Assembly (NCBI GenBank): GCA_959347315.1
Contig: OY365810.1
Location: forward strand, 29,068,924-29,132,923
Direction: 5' to 3'
Origin: Bimastos eiseni
Lineage: Eukaryota > Annelida > Clitellata > Crassiclitellata > Lumbricidae
DNA length: 64,000 nt
Shown: positions 21,092-33,762 of the stretch, in pieces
Numbering within the stretch: the stretch's first letter is position 1
How the letters are laid out: each line of letters opens with the position of its first letter
Notes under the pieces: generated by a model
What the model was told of the DNA's origin: nothing
Seen by the model: the letters and a program-made list of their open reading frames with translations, nothing else
Database searches by the model: none
Position numbers and translations under genes: made by a program

Positions 21092-22079
21092 TCACCGCAT
21101 AAGAAAGACTGTATCAGGAAATACACTTTTTGTACAATCGTGAAAACTGCGTTTTCTAGGAAATGTTTTCTTTGTGTCCGAGTTGATTTACGAACGAGAC
21201 ATATATATTGATTGTGATTGTGGAAAACTGTCTTTGTGTTTTTTACTACTACCTTGCAAAACATATTTCTACAATTTCTTGTATTGGACAGGAGTTGAAG
21301 TAGTTTAATTTGCCTGAGTTTTGTTCAAGCCAAAATGTGTAAGGGTTGCTTTGGCAGTGTCGTTTTTATGGTATAATGTAAGAGTGTCAAAACAAACTGA
21401 AATTTTACAGATTTGGTATAGCACATTTTGGAGTGTGCCTTGTAAGTTTTTCATGTTTAAACTCCAGTAATTTCTACATTTATATAGAACATTCTCCAAT
21501 TATTATGCAGTAGTCGTATAGTACTCGATATTCGTCCAGTTAGGGTACTAAATGTTTGTTTTTGCCCTTACTGTAACTGCTGAGTTATAAGAGATTTGGT
21601 CTTGAAAGTATGCTGCTGTCAAAGGGAATCAATTTTGGCTCCAATTAAGTGTTAATGATAGGGATATTAAAATACTCTTTAAGATAATGTTTTTAGCAAG
21701 GGTATCCCAAGCAATATACGATACACCAGTTGTAATTGAATAGTAGAACTGTTCTCATCTACAAGCTGCGTGTAGTGCTGTGCCAAGCCCATATGCTCAA
21801 GAAATATTACATAGCATACATGCCTTGGTGAAAAACAGAATCAATGAGTTTTAATGGCATGGGACAACCCAACATGAATGTCTTCATGTTAAGTAAGTAA
21901 GTAAGAAAGGATGAAGTCCTGGATTTGTCCAAAATTGCAGGCACTGTTTATTGCTATTGTCATAATTCAGTCCCTCAACGAATGCAAAAAATAAAAAAAT
22001 GCAATCACGTTTGTGAAGTTCATGGTATTTAGTCGAAATGAAGTAATAATAATTACAGCTGCTCATTGGTAGAGTCCAA
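21092..22079. other. Intergenic region between NAT10 and NDRG
   Basis: AT-rich, no coding signal. Presumably starts with the NAT10 3' UTR. The only AATAAA I find is at about 21990-21995, 900 nt after the stop codon; an ATTAAA lies near 21668. Neither is firmly a poly(A) signal. Confidence 0.5.
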
Positions 22080-22764
22080 TGCGGTCAGGTCAAAGGTAAG
22101 TTCGGCGCTGGCGTCAGCGAAACGACACTACGACAAAAGGTAGACGTCACTGCGTGCGTCATATTTAGCGAGGACGCACGCAAACCGACGCACGCATACG
22201 ACAAAATGACGTAGTCGGAATTCAACACAGACACGCACACAGACACGTTGTCTGACAGTGATTTGCGATGGTTGCCTGCTTTACCAGCCGAATTGTCATC
22301 CGGCCCAGTTGACCCGCTAGGGTACCAGTCTGTAGGCGGCGCCGTTGAGCCAACGAGGAGCGTACACCATCACCACCACCATCATCGTCATCCGACGCAA
22401 GCATCTGTAAGCGGCTGCTGAGAAGAGGTAGACGGACGAAGACAGGCAGATCGACAGACGGAGACAGAGTGAGCCTGTGCGGCGGCGTCTCGTAGCAGAC
22501 CATCGAGCGCTTCAATCGAGAGCGATTGGAGACCGTTGCGTTTTGATAATATTGTGTAATTGGCGCCGTTGTCGACGAAAAAGGACTCTTCGAACAATGG
22601 CCGATCGTCTAAGGTCTCTCCAGGTCTGTACATCTTCCATTATTGTTGGTGGTGGTCGGAATCTGCTTTGGAGATCCGTTTTGAAACAGTTTTGAAACAG
22701 AACTTATTTAATACGAGGATGTTGCCAACGTGAGCATTAACGCGGGCAGACGGCTGACTGTAGC
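22080..22764 (+). promoter_or_regulatory. NDRG: CpG-rich promoter / 5' UTR region of NDRG
   Basis: CpG dinucleotides are abundant here and scarce in most of the window. CREB/ATF-like sites: GACGTCA at 22143-22149, TGCGTCA near 22154 and TGACGTAG at 22207-22214. Repeated ACGCACGCA tracts lie between. A CACCATCATC tract follows at 22367-22390. The nearest downstream gene on this strand is NDRG, so this is most simply its promoter. It could also serve an unrecognised divergent transcript on the minus strand. Confidence 0.65.
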
Positions 22765-22812
22765 ATGGGCGCCGGATGCATTAAAATATTCGGCAAGCTT
22801 TTTCAACGGTAT
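22765..22812 (+). CDS. NDRG: Candidate alternative first coding exon of NDRG (MGAGC...)
   Basis: ATG in a strong context (AGCATGG) opens MGAGCIKIFGKLFQR, followed at once by a good donor GTATGT (22809). Gly2 and Cys5 with nearby lysines resemble a dual myristoylation/palmitoylation signal. Spliced at 22808 the frame does not fit the exon at 26017. The weaker donor at 22813 (TAT|GTGTAG) would join in frame. Otherwise an unseen middle exon is needed, or this is an upstream ORF. I cannot decide between these. Confidence 0.35.
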
Positions 22813-23513
22813 GTGTAGTATTAATTAAGGCGACAGTCTTCCCGGCGTTTGGGACTCGGATGTTTCGACTCGGAGCATGGCTTGTCCCTCTCCTCCTCCT
22901 CCCATCATGCGTCTATTGATCCACAACACAATTGATGCTGATGGAGAAGCCGCTGGTGGTGGCATTGCTGGCTGCGCCGTTGTCTGTTGCCTGGATCATG
23001 ATGATGATGATTATGGGAATGATAATTACGACGAAGATGATGACAGACGGTCCTGATAGAATACCAATCTGCTGTGCCATAGTATTGCCAGGCAAAGCCA
23101 CCAGTGGCTGCCGGCCGCACTAGACCATGAATATTGGAGACGACGAGCTGCGGCTCATGGATTTCCAAACAGGTCAACTGCGGCCGTCGGCAAAACTGGG
23201 AAAAAATCAGAAGGTCAACATGGGGTTAGCAAGTTCAGGTTGTGGGGTCAGTCGATTAATGAGCTGATGGCGGCAGAGACCATGCAAGTCGCTTGATAAC
23301 ATTCAATTGTCTAGTGATTTATGTGAACTATTGTATCAGGCCTAGAAACAAGAATTCAGTTATTTGCTGACGTCTGACGTTCATTCCCGGCTATTTAATT
23401 TTGTCAGTCCATTTACAATCAGCTCATCTAGACTATCCAATGTTACAACTCAGAGGGCATAATTATGTAATGAATTATTTGGCTCAAAGGTGTAAAAGAA
23501 AGTAAATAAAAGT

Positions 23514-23561
23514 GTTATTGAAGAAAAAAGATGATTAAATGATCTTTTTTTCTTCAATAAC
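23514..23561. repeat. Hairpin, 19-20 bp arms
   Basis: GTTATTGAAGAAAAAAGAT and ATCTTTTTTTCTTCAATAAC flank a 9-nt loop; one extra T in the right arm. Confidence 0.85.
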
Positions 23562-23739
23562 AATTTTGAAGAGATTATGATGACCATAAACTGATGGTCA
23601 GAGGGTTAAATATGCATGAACAGATTTGGATCAACTCTGTCTGAGGTGATTACTGGTGATAATTTTATGTGCTTGATATAAAGTGACTAGACAAGACAAG
23701 TCCAGCAAGTCAAAAATGTTTTGTGTTTTCCCTCAAGCT

Positions 23740-23774
<35 letters not shown>

Positions 23775-24821
23775 TTTTTAGGCAAATGTTTAATATAATT
23801 TCATTATTGTTTTATTTCGTCCATTTTGTTTCTTGATGGTTCAAGAAATAATTAGATCTGCAAGTCCGTAGTATATCTGTTCAATGCGTGTTAATCAGAG
23901 ACTTATCATAAAGCTGGCTGCATAAGATATAAGAATGGCCTTGATTTAGTCCTTGCGCACAATTTCCTAGAGCCATTGATCGGTGTCAAGTCATCAGATA
24001 ATGACGTCGTCCTTTAGTCGCAACCACCATTATTGCCTCAAGCTCATGACACGTTGGACGAAGATGGAATCTAAAATGCTGAACTGAAATTCTTGCTAAC
24101 TTGGACCATCTGTAGAGGCACTTTTGAGTCGTTCAAGGCTGCTTTTGGTCTGTGATCAGTAGTAGGAGACCATCCTTTATGGTGATGAGGTATAGACTAC
24201 TGGTATACTGGCTCCAATCAGCTAAACGCAAATTGCGGTTGTCTTGAAAGCCGATAATGTGGCGCACTATATCCGTTAATGGGCTGCACAAGGACTGCAG
24301 TGTATCTCAAATATTGACTTTGTCTGCATTATCTCTTCTTATGCACTGCCTGGTATAGGTGCCATGGCAGAGGGCATGCCCTAAAAGGACTTAGCATTAA
24401 CAGTCCATGCTATGATTTGGTGTTGCTCCCAAAGAGGCTTCTCGGAAGGAGTGCTGTATACGATTGTGCCTGGCAAAATCATCACTTAAGGGAGAAATCA
24501 AGACTGGGATTGATACTGCACTTCATTGGTTTAGAATTGCTTTCTGAGACGTGTTTCTGTCACATTTAGTAACAGAAAATACATTATATGTTGACAAAGG
24601 TCTTGTCAAAGCTACTTTTTAGAATTTGCCAGTGAAATTTTACCTTAACTTTGCTGTAACCTAAGTCACTGGACCTAGGAGTCATGAATATTAATGAGTA
24701 TCTTAATATGTAAAATATTCATGTTTTTGAGACTGCCATCAATGAAGTCTTCATAATAACTGGTCAAAATGCAAATTGCTTGATTTTTCTTATGTGTAAT
24801 AATCAAATACATTATAATCAA

Positions 24822-25185
24822 CGTTTCCTCTACTTTTTTGGAGGCAGTGTGAGCAAAAAATTTTGTTTGTGCAACATTTTATAAATTGTTCACACTTTTG
24901 TGCGCAGGTCCGAGCTAAATGCGATGATAGTTAAATAAGGACCATAATTACATGTATCTAAAAGTCTATGGTGATAAGTATTTGATAACCTCAGAAAAGT
25001 TCCTTGTCTAAAATGTGTTTAGAGCGGATGATGCATACATCGTATTGTACATAATTGTAATTATCTTTCAATTTATTTGCAATTTTCTATTCTGCCCAGC
25101 TAAATGTTGGTTTAATATTTAATTTTTTTTTTTTCATAAAAATTAACGCATACACTAAATTCTTGTATACGCTGGCTCCACTTCC
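24822..25185 (+). repeat. Interspersed repeat, second copy of 17720-18120
   Basis: Same orientation and block order as the copy in the NAT10 intron, including GTTCACACTTTTGTGCGCAG and AAGTCTATGGTGATAAGT; ends at CACTAAATTCTTGTATACGC. Confidence 0.8.
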
Positions 25186-25418
25186 GGTCACAATGAACTT
25201 TCAAAAAGTAGTAGCCCAAGATGGGGACATGAAGTTTGATAGCTAAGAAACAAGGATTTAAATATTCAAGAACTCACTTTGACCCATTGTATGCCCTCTG
25301 GCCATCAGAGTGTTTCTTTTTTGTGAGGGATCTCCTTGGCATGGCCATGTATAAATGGTCACTTAGTTTATGTAATGTTATTGTTTATTGTAAGAGGCAT
25401 ATACACACATACATCCTG

Positions 25419-25423
<5 letters not shown>

Positions 25424-25454
<31 letters not shown>
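25424..25454. repeat. (AT)n microsatellite
   Basis: About 15 AT units, followed by ATGTATGTAAGTATATGTAT. A (TA)n of about 14 units also lies at 23742-23770. Confidence 0.9.
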
Positions 25455-25461
<7 letters not shown>

Positions 25462-26016
25462 AGTATATGTATATATATATCCTCTGTTCTTCTTCAGATG
25501 AGACTGGTTTTCTGCCTTGAATGCAAGTTCAAATGTTCCACATCGCCACTCCTCTCACTGTTGTGCCTCTCCTATAAGCTTCCATATGATCCACCTGTCA
25601 TCATCTTACCAAGCATCATCTGTCATGGTCTTCCTGTAGTCTGCATTCCCACATTATTCCTTCAATGACTGTTGTTGTTTTTAACAAGTCTCATATTGTT
25701 AATCCATTTTCCCTTCTTCTTGTGTGTATAAAGACTCTTTCTTCGTCAATCGTATATCTCAGATATACATAGTTAAATATAAAGATATATATATATATAT
25801 AAATAAGACACAGATAAATGCATGCATATACGCTACTGAATGCCACAGTACATATGACATATGACGGCTGTACATCTAAGAAACTGTTGCAAGTTTTAGC
25901 ATTCTTAACCCAAGCAATGTAAGACTTTTGCTGGTAATTGTAAATTCCAGGTAGTGAATGATTTTCTCTTTTATGCTGGAACTAAATGCTAGTGTGGACA
26001 TGAATGTCTGTTACAG

Positions 26017-29000
26017 ATGGACATGGTTGACCTCAAGTTTGCTCCAAAACTGGAGGCACACGAGATTATCTGTCCTGTGATTGGCAAAATCAATGCCTAC
26101 ATTCAGGTGAGTTGATTAGGAGCATTGCCAATTTTCACCTGGAAGGATAGCATAGGGTCTGGACTAAAGTCTATCGATGTCAATATGCTGTTGTAACTAC
26201 ACGATTGTCTAGTGGTTAGTGTACTGGACTGTGAGGCTGTGGTTCTAATCACAACCAAGGCAGAAAGATGTTTAGAAATGTCTGTGCCACGTGGTGCACC
26301 CCTTGTGTACTTACTATACACTCAGTACATGCTTAAATCCAAAGTAACAGATTCCATGAGAAATTGAAACGGATATAATTATGTGTAATGAATGTAGATT
26401 TTGCAGCTGTGTCGTTTTGCAAGGGAACTCGTTGTCTACTTTGCTTATGTGCTGTATAACTTCCAGTTGTTAGTGGACTGGACCAATATTCAGTATTAAC
26501 TTTGTACAGAGTGTGGATCTATTCAGTTTGTTGTCCATGAGACCTTGGTCTCGAGTGCACTAGAGTTCGTTTTACAAGCCTTGGTCTTCGTCTTGAGGTT
26601 CAAGGTTGGACAAAGGCTTTAAATATTTACCATTTTAGGCAGATTTAATTTGCTTCTTGTTTTATTTCGATCCAGACAGAGCTATAGTTATGTTATAATT
26701 ACCACAGCAAACTTGTGGTTGCTTGGCCAATTTTCCTTTAACTATCTCAGCTCTGGGTTTTAATCACATTGGTCAGATGGGAGCATTGGGAACCTCATGG
26801 GAACCCCATTGGGTCCGCATTGGTTCCACACAGTTTATCATATTGGTCAGATGGGAGCATTGGGTCCCCATTAGGTCCCCATTGGTTCCACACAGTTTAT
26901 CATATTGGTCAGATGGGAGCATTGGAGTTCCCATTGGGTCCGCATTGGTTCCACACAGTTTATCACATTGGTCAGATGGGAGCATTGAAGGACTCATTGG
27001 TTCCATGCAGTGTGACTATGTCTGTTGTTTTTCAAGAATTGAGCCATCTTTTTGGAACAGTTCTCCACAAAGGCTGCACAAATGTTGTGGTCTGCCAGTC
27101 TGTCATCCAGTCAAGACACCCATTGAGCAGATCCGCGGCTCTCCTCTCCCCACCCCGATATAGACCTTTCATAATTATACTATACCATGTTTTAGCCTGA
27201 ATTGCTCATTTGAACTGATGCACAGGGATTCGATCTGTCGTCAGGATCTGGAGTGAACGATCCGTCCGATCTGTCCACTTCAGCAAAGACGATGGATGCA
27301 TCCATGAACTGTTTGCAGACTTATTCATATTTGCATCTGAATGATTAATTCCTCCCTCCGAATGCATCCTTAGTGGAGCATTGTATTAATTACCCTTGGA
27401 GCTGACCTCTCCAGAATTAATATCAGCCATTGCTGGACTAGGAAATTAAACCTGAACTGAGTGAAGGGGGGAGAAGGAGGAGGAGGCCAACGCCATCCAT
27501 GTGTAACTGATATCCTGTTTGTCACACTTGGACCACCTGTTGATCACTGGCAACAAGTGTTTTTGCTGTTTGCCCTCTTCTTTGGGCCATGCAGTGTTTA
27601 TTCAGCGACTGTGTGCATATAGTTTCTTCATCCAGTGAACACTTGAAGGGAACACTTTTGGTTGCAGGAACAACTCCTTCCGTTTCGATCCATGTCTGGT
27701 GCCATGTGGAGAGATGAGATTTATAATATTATTTTTATGCTCAAATATGGCTCATTCGTGAGTCTGCATGGCATTTTCAAGCTGCAATCTAATAACCTTT
27801 GACCCTGTCTCTGTCTGTCTGTCTGTCTCTGTCTGTCTCTGTCTGTCTCTGTCTGTCTCTGTCTGTCTCTGTCTGTCTCTGTCTGTCTCTGTCTGTCTCT
27901 GTCTGTCTCTGTCTGTCTGTCTGTCTGTCTGTCTCTGTCTGTCTGTCTCTCTCTCTCTCTCATTAGACGCAGCCGCTCTATGCCTGCCAGTGTAAGAAAT
28001 GGATTATATTACCTGCTGCATGAAATGCAATTGGTACCTGTCTCAGGTAGCATATGCATTGCCTGGATGTCTGTTTGTCTTCAGACAAATGAATTCAGCC
28101 TATTATTATTATTAGTTGCTCTTCGATCCAGTCAGACATATTAACTCAGCCATCATAGGCCGTATGAGTGTGTTGACCTATCATATTGATCATCGTTGTC
28201 ATCATAGCTGTTTATTAAGCAATGCTCTGTTGTCAAAATGCAACAGGTTACAAAGGTTGCTATGACAGTTGGCCTTTGACATTGTCATGACAAAGATGTT
28301 TAGCATTGCCATCCTCCTTTATCCTGACTGTGGACTGGTACCACCCAAAGCATCGCACGGTGGATTTAAGCATGCTGACCTTATTAACTCAACTTATCAA
28401 GATACTTTATGTGGTGTCTTTCAAGTGCCACACAAAGTGCTGCACATTATGGCTGTCTTTCAGAAGTGCATTATATAAATATCTGAATGATTGCCACAGT
28501 AGCTGTAAACACGCCAGCTGGTGCCACCTTTGCTTTTATTTTCACAGCACCAATGACCAATGTATAAGAGAAACCCTCAGTTGATAACATTTGGTGAGCA
28601 ATTATAAGTTATAGATTCATTTAGCACTGATATCTATTGTATGTATATTATGCGAGGGCTTTCACAGAGCGTTATCTTGAAAACGTCTTCTGTGCAAGTT
28701 TACAAGAGGACATCAACCAATGCACTTCGAACTCGCTCAAGGTTCTCATGCAGAGTAGCCATACAGAACCACAACACCTTGAGGCAAATGTTAGATGCAA
28801 TATATAATGTAACTGTATTATTTGATACTTCTTTCCTTCCTAAGTTCAACAGAGCACACAACCCTACAACAGAACATAGATGGTGCTGAGCAATTGTGAG
28901 TTAAAAACTGGCATAAGGTCCCTACAAGGTGACTACATTGAATGAGGCTCAAACCCATACTCTCCGCATCACTGGCTGAATGGTCTGACCAATTGGCCAC

Positions 29001-32000
29001 CATGCCCGACATATCCAGAAGCCGCTCGTTTTGGGATCACTGAACATGATTGTCTTGGATGAGATTTGAACCCAGCACTTGCTGAATCACATGACAGACA
29101 CATGACAATGAAAATAAAAGCAAAGGTGGCACCAGCTGGCGTGTTTACAGCTACCGTGGCAATCATTCAGATATTTATATAATGCACTTCCAATAACTAA
29201 TATATCACTTGATTTCTGATGTTTTTATGTATTAGGCTATTTATATAGCACCTTACAAGAACCTCTCGAAGTCACTAAACGTAGCTACAAATCAGTAACA
29301 CTGATGTGTTACATGTGGTATATTATGAATAAAAGTGTTACAATCATTTTTGTTGTGCATGGCTAGTGCAGTTGGTGGCAATGGTATCTTGTCAAGGGTT
29401 TTCAGTACCTGTGTCACCTGAACTTGTACAATTTGATAGATTGATTTAATAGGGATAAATTAAGGTAATTGGAATGCTTTGATGTCTTCAACCCCCAAGG
29501 GATGTTTTCCATGATGAATGGGTCTGAAGATGGGAAAAGGAGGTGTGAGATTTATTGACGATTCTGACGTTTTTTAAATTAATCAAGACTTAGGAACTTT
29601 GTAGTCGGAAGTACCATGATTTGGTGATACTTAAGGTGACAAATTTTGCAAGACACTAGTTACTGATTTGTATACAACACTGTAGATTAACCTGCAGTTC
29701 AAAGTCTGAAATTGGGTTTAAGAAACAGCCCTAAGTTGCAGGTGTTTCTGCCTATTCATGATGACTATTTAATTATGAATTTAGGATCTTTAATCTAATA
29801 TAATTTAGGATCTTATATCTAATTTTATATCAATTATCGAATTAAACAACATATATTTTATGCGATATAATCTAATAATTTTTATCTACTCTAATATCTT
29901 TGATCTAATGTTATCCCAGAATCGTAACGCTGAATGTGTGCTGAGTGAGCGGGTTCGACCCCTGTCCGAGGCGTCACTGTGTAGGGACCTTGAGTAAGTT
30001 TTTCCCGCAAGATTGCTCTGCCGTACAACTGCAGTTGCACACTTCTCAGCAAAAAATGTTGGAATAAAATAAATAAATAAATTAGCCTGAAAATTAAAAC
30101 AAATGTGTGGCATGTTGACTTTTAGCTTCAGATGGTGGTTGTGTTTACATGGTAAGGCTAAAAATGATGTGTTGAAATTTAGGCTGCTAAAATACTTGGA
30201 TACATGAAATGTGATAAAGAGATATAGCATTAATAGCATACTGCATCACATTGAGAGGTGTTTTGAATGCTCTCTATAAAACACCAGATTAGATGGACAC
30301 CAAATAGGGGCCCAGTGGTAGAGTTATATTAATGAAGGTGTATCCAATGTTGCCTCCCTTAATTTTGCACACTGATATAATGACATCCTAGGTGTTTTCT
30401 TTTACTTGTTGCAACAGAGACTTTCCTTACTCCTTACCTCACCTCATATCTACCCTCATTGCCAATTAAATTCAACTGTTTAGGTACTTAATACAGCAGA
30501 GTTAGGTACTTAAGCAATTGGAGTTGGGTACTTAATAAAGGTAAATAGGTACTTAGCAAGGTGAAGTTAGGTATTTAAAAAATTGAAGTTAGGTTCTTAA
30601 CAGAGTGAAGGTACTTAACGTTTGAACTTAGCTATGGCTCATTTTTCTGACAGTGACCATCTCTTTCTTTCTCTATCTGTTACAATCGGTTCATTGGTCA
30701 CATAGCTGCCTTGTGCTTCTGATGAGAACTGATGGTCTGAAAAGATCTAATGTGAGCTCCCAACAAACAGGTGACTGTCTGTTTGTCAGGCAATCTACAA
30801 ACATTCATTGTCTTGTATCTCAGTAAATCATCCACATCGTCCTCTGACTAACTTACTTACTTAGCTTTGTCTGAACTGCTCATTTGGAAAGATCATTTCA
30901 GTGTTGGTAAGATACGGTTAATTATCACTGCGTGTGGCCTTCATTTCAAAAATATAATTATAATCATCAAATGAAAATACCCAATACTGGCAAAATCTGT
31001 GATGGCCATTTCGTTCGGCAGATTGGATGTCATAGTTTCTGGGGTTATTGTCAGAGGGAAAAAAGAAGAATTTGTCTAGACGTAGCACATATTGCCTTTG
31101 ACATTTCCACTACTCACGGTTAATGGAATTGCAAATGAGATGTTGCTGTAACCTTTGCATGTCTTTGAGTTGGGGGTCAAGATGGTGTGAGTCGAGAAAA
31201 GTTACAGCGTAAATGGCCATCAGCAAAAACCAAAGGTGCATATTTTGTGTCTTCCATATTATAATCGAAGATCTATATCTTCTTAATTAACACTGAAGAG
31301 ATATGATGCAAAAAATGTATTGAAGAGAAAGTGGACCTAACTACATGTAAGTGGATTCTTTATATATTTACTTACTGATATGTAAAGTGTGATAAGAAAG
31401 GTTTCTGAGAATCTCTTAGGCATTGTATATGACAATACTCCCATTTCGTTGTCATAAAATGCAGCTAAAGACCAAGACTTATATATGCTTATATTAACCT
31501 CTGGTTGTCTTTAATTTATAAGACTTTTTGGGTCATTGCTACATGAGGATTGGTTGACCTGTGTCAACAGCTTCAAGGTCTCTTTTGCAGTCTCTATTCG
31601 AGTATTTCACTCCCAACTAAAGGCATCAATGAAGTATGAATGCTTTTAGTTTGCAATTTTGTCTGTTATAATTATCTAACATGGAAATTAAACCAGTTGG
31701 CATGTCTTGTTTATAAGCTCAGGCATTGTGTTATGTATTAATCAATGGGATATGCTGTAATATTGTTTTAGCACTCTGGGGGATATGAGTGTCAAGTGAG
31801 TTCTGCCATGATTTTAAAATGTAGACTTGGTTTTTGTTCTTGAACCCTTTCTTGTTTCCTTAGGCTTAGCCAGTGACAATTAATAAAAGTCCTGCATAGT
31901 TTCTACACTCCACAATCAGACATTCTTTTGTTAACATTTCCAAATTTCTTGGCTTATTCAGACAAGATTTTAACATCTTTTGTTTTGACTGATGCTGCTT

Positions 32001-33679
32001 CTAGCAATGCTGGCAAGAAATCTAAAGAATAATTGGTTGTGGAATAAGGCTACTTGCATTGTGTCAACATTTGTCAGTTTTCTTCTCTATAGAATGAGTT
32101 TCAGAATGTTTCATGTTGAATTGACATATCTGTACATAGTACATTTTTACCCTTAGTCAGATTGTGTTTGTGTAGTCTGTTTTATTGTGTCCATGCATGT
32201 AATTTTTGGTTCCAACCGATCTATAATAATTTCAGTAGGAGACGTTTTACCAGTGAATACCTGTAAATTTTCGTAGAGATCGCTTCCTGTGTATTTGCCT
32301 TTCACTGAACATTACATAAAAAATGTGAAGTTCTCTTAAGGATGCAACAGGAATTCGGAGTTTGTGTAAAGGTGCTACATAAATTCTACTATTGCAAAAG
32401 AGTTCTTGTAGTCAATCTCTTCTAAGCAGTGACCGTTGTAGCTGTAACGGCAGATGCTGCAGGTTGCGGAGACAGGAGAATGCATTTGACGAGCTTTGTA
32501 TATGCTCTGTTTGATTTCTCCCAGATATTTTGCCTGTTATTTTACAGTCATCTTATTTGCATGCATCTTCAAGTGCACTTCCACTCTGTTTATTTTGAGG
32601 TTTTCATTGGCGATGCTTGTCCTATGAAGTAATTTGGATACACTGGCTCACTGAAGCTAATTGTTTGGTTAAGAATGCACTTTCTGAATTCTTTTCCTAT
32701 AGGACTAGTGAACAGTAACTCTAGCACCTCACACAGAGGCCATTGGTGCTGCCAGGTGGGGACTATGCAGGCTGTCTGTCTGGCCACTGTCAAGAATAGT
32801 GTCACAAGTATTATAGAGTGAAGTAATTGTTTACTAATGTCCCTGCATTCGTGTGGAGCAGTTCTTCCTTTGTGTTCATGTGCATTATGTCTGTGTATGT
32901 GTGGGTCTGTTTGAGGCCTCAGTAGAGATCCCAGACAGGAATTTGTTTTGTGTTGTATTTACAGATTTTTATAGTACAACCTAATCTGAGGCGCTCCCAG
33001 TACAAAAAGCCCCATGGGATATGGATAGGAAATATACAGAGACTCAGTGTAATTCCAAGATAGGGAATATATAGAGGCATCAGTGGAATTCCCAGACAGG
33101 AGATATGTATGTCATCTTTCTGGCCACTGTGGCACTGTGTAGAGTTTGGCAGTAGTAAATAACAGAATTGGAATTAGCTACCGAAATTTGCTTATCAAAT
33201 TGAAATAGCAAAATCTTGTAGGTAATCAGAATTAGCAGTACCTAATCGATTGCATACATTTGCATTATAAATTTGTCAAATTTTAATCAAAGAACACAAT
33301 GTTACATTGCTCAGCAACTTGCTGTAGTTTCTGTAACTCGCATGGTTGTTCATGTTGGAATACGATATCACGTAGTTGTAACTCTCAAAATATTTCAAGA
33401 AACCCTCATTTTCCACTTCATAAATGGTCGCATTGATTGTATCAAGCAGTTGTTGACTCATTCTAATATGATTTCAGAATCAAATGATAAATTCAAATCA
33501 GATAAAAATTGATTATCATCTAGAATTAGGTTCAGATGACAGATAATCAATTAGAATAAGAATTAGCTGTTTAGTTAATCGATTAGAGCCTAATCGATTA
33601 GTTGTCCATCTCTGTCTGGGGTAGGGTATCCGCTTACCAATGCCCTGTATTCATCAACAGCAGTTCTGGCACATGCGGT

Positions 33680-33762
<83 letters not shown>

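Larger units (their letters stand above)
22813..26016 (+). other. NDRG: First NDRG intron or 5' leader region
   Basis: The CpG-rich zone continues to about 23230 and includes two short open frames: 22877-23056 (59 codons, acidic, with LDHDDDDYGND) and one from 23125 (MNIGDDELRLMDFQT...). Neither is recognisable, and either could be leader exon sequence. Then come a 47-nt hairpin (23514-23561), a (TA)n tract (23742-23770), an interspersed repeat (24822-25185) and (AT)n tracts (25424-25454, 25782-25800). 23800-24800 holds nothing I can identify. Confidence 0.45.

Noticed and set aside
22808..26017. Direct splice of the MGAGC exon at its strong donor to the MDMVDL exon
   Set aside because: Phase 2 to phase 0 mismatch leads to a stop about 20 codons into the exon.
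26723..27200. Overlapping open frames of 143-146 codons with repeated [17 protein letters not shown]
   Set aside because: Product of a 62-74 bp minisatellite whose period changes frame; no gene signals.
27721..27995. Open frames rich in RQTETDRD or SVCLCLS
   Set aside because: Translation of the CTGT microsatellite.
33140..33620. hAT MITE ending CAGAGATGGACAAC (inverted at 33601-33616)
   Set aside because: The right end and TAATCGATTAG motifs look hAT-like, but I could not find a convincing left end or target duplication, so it is not listed as a feature.
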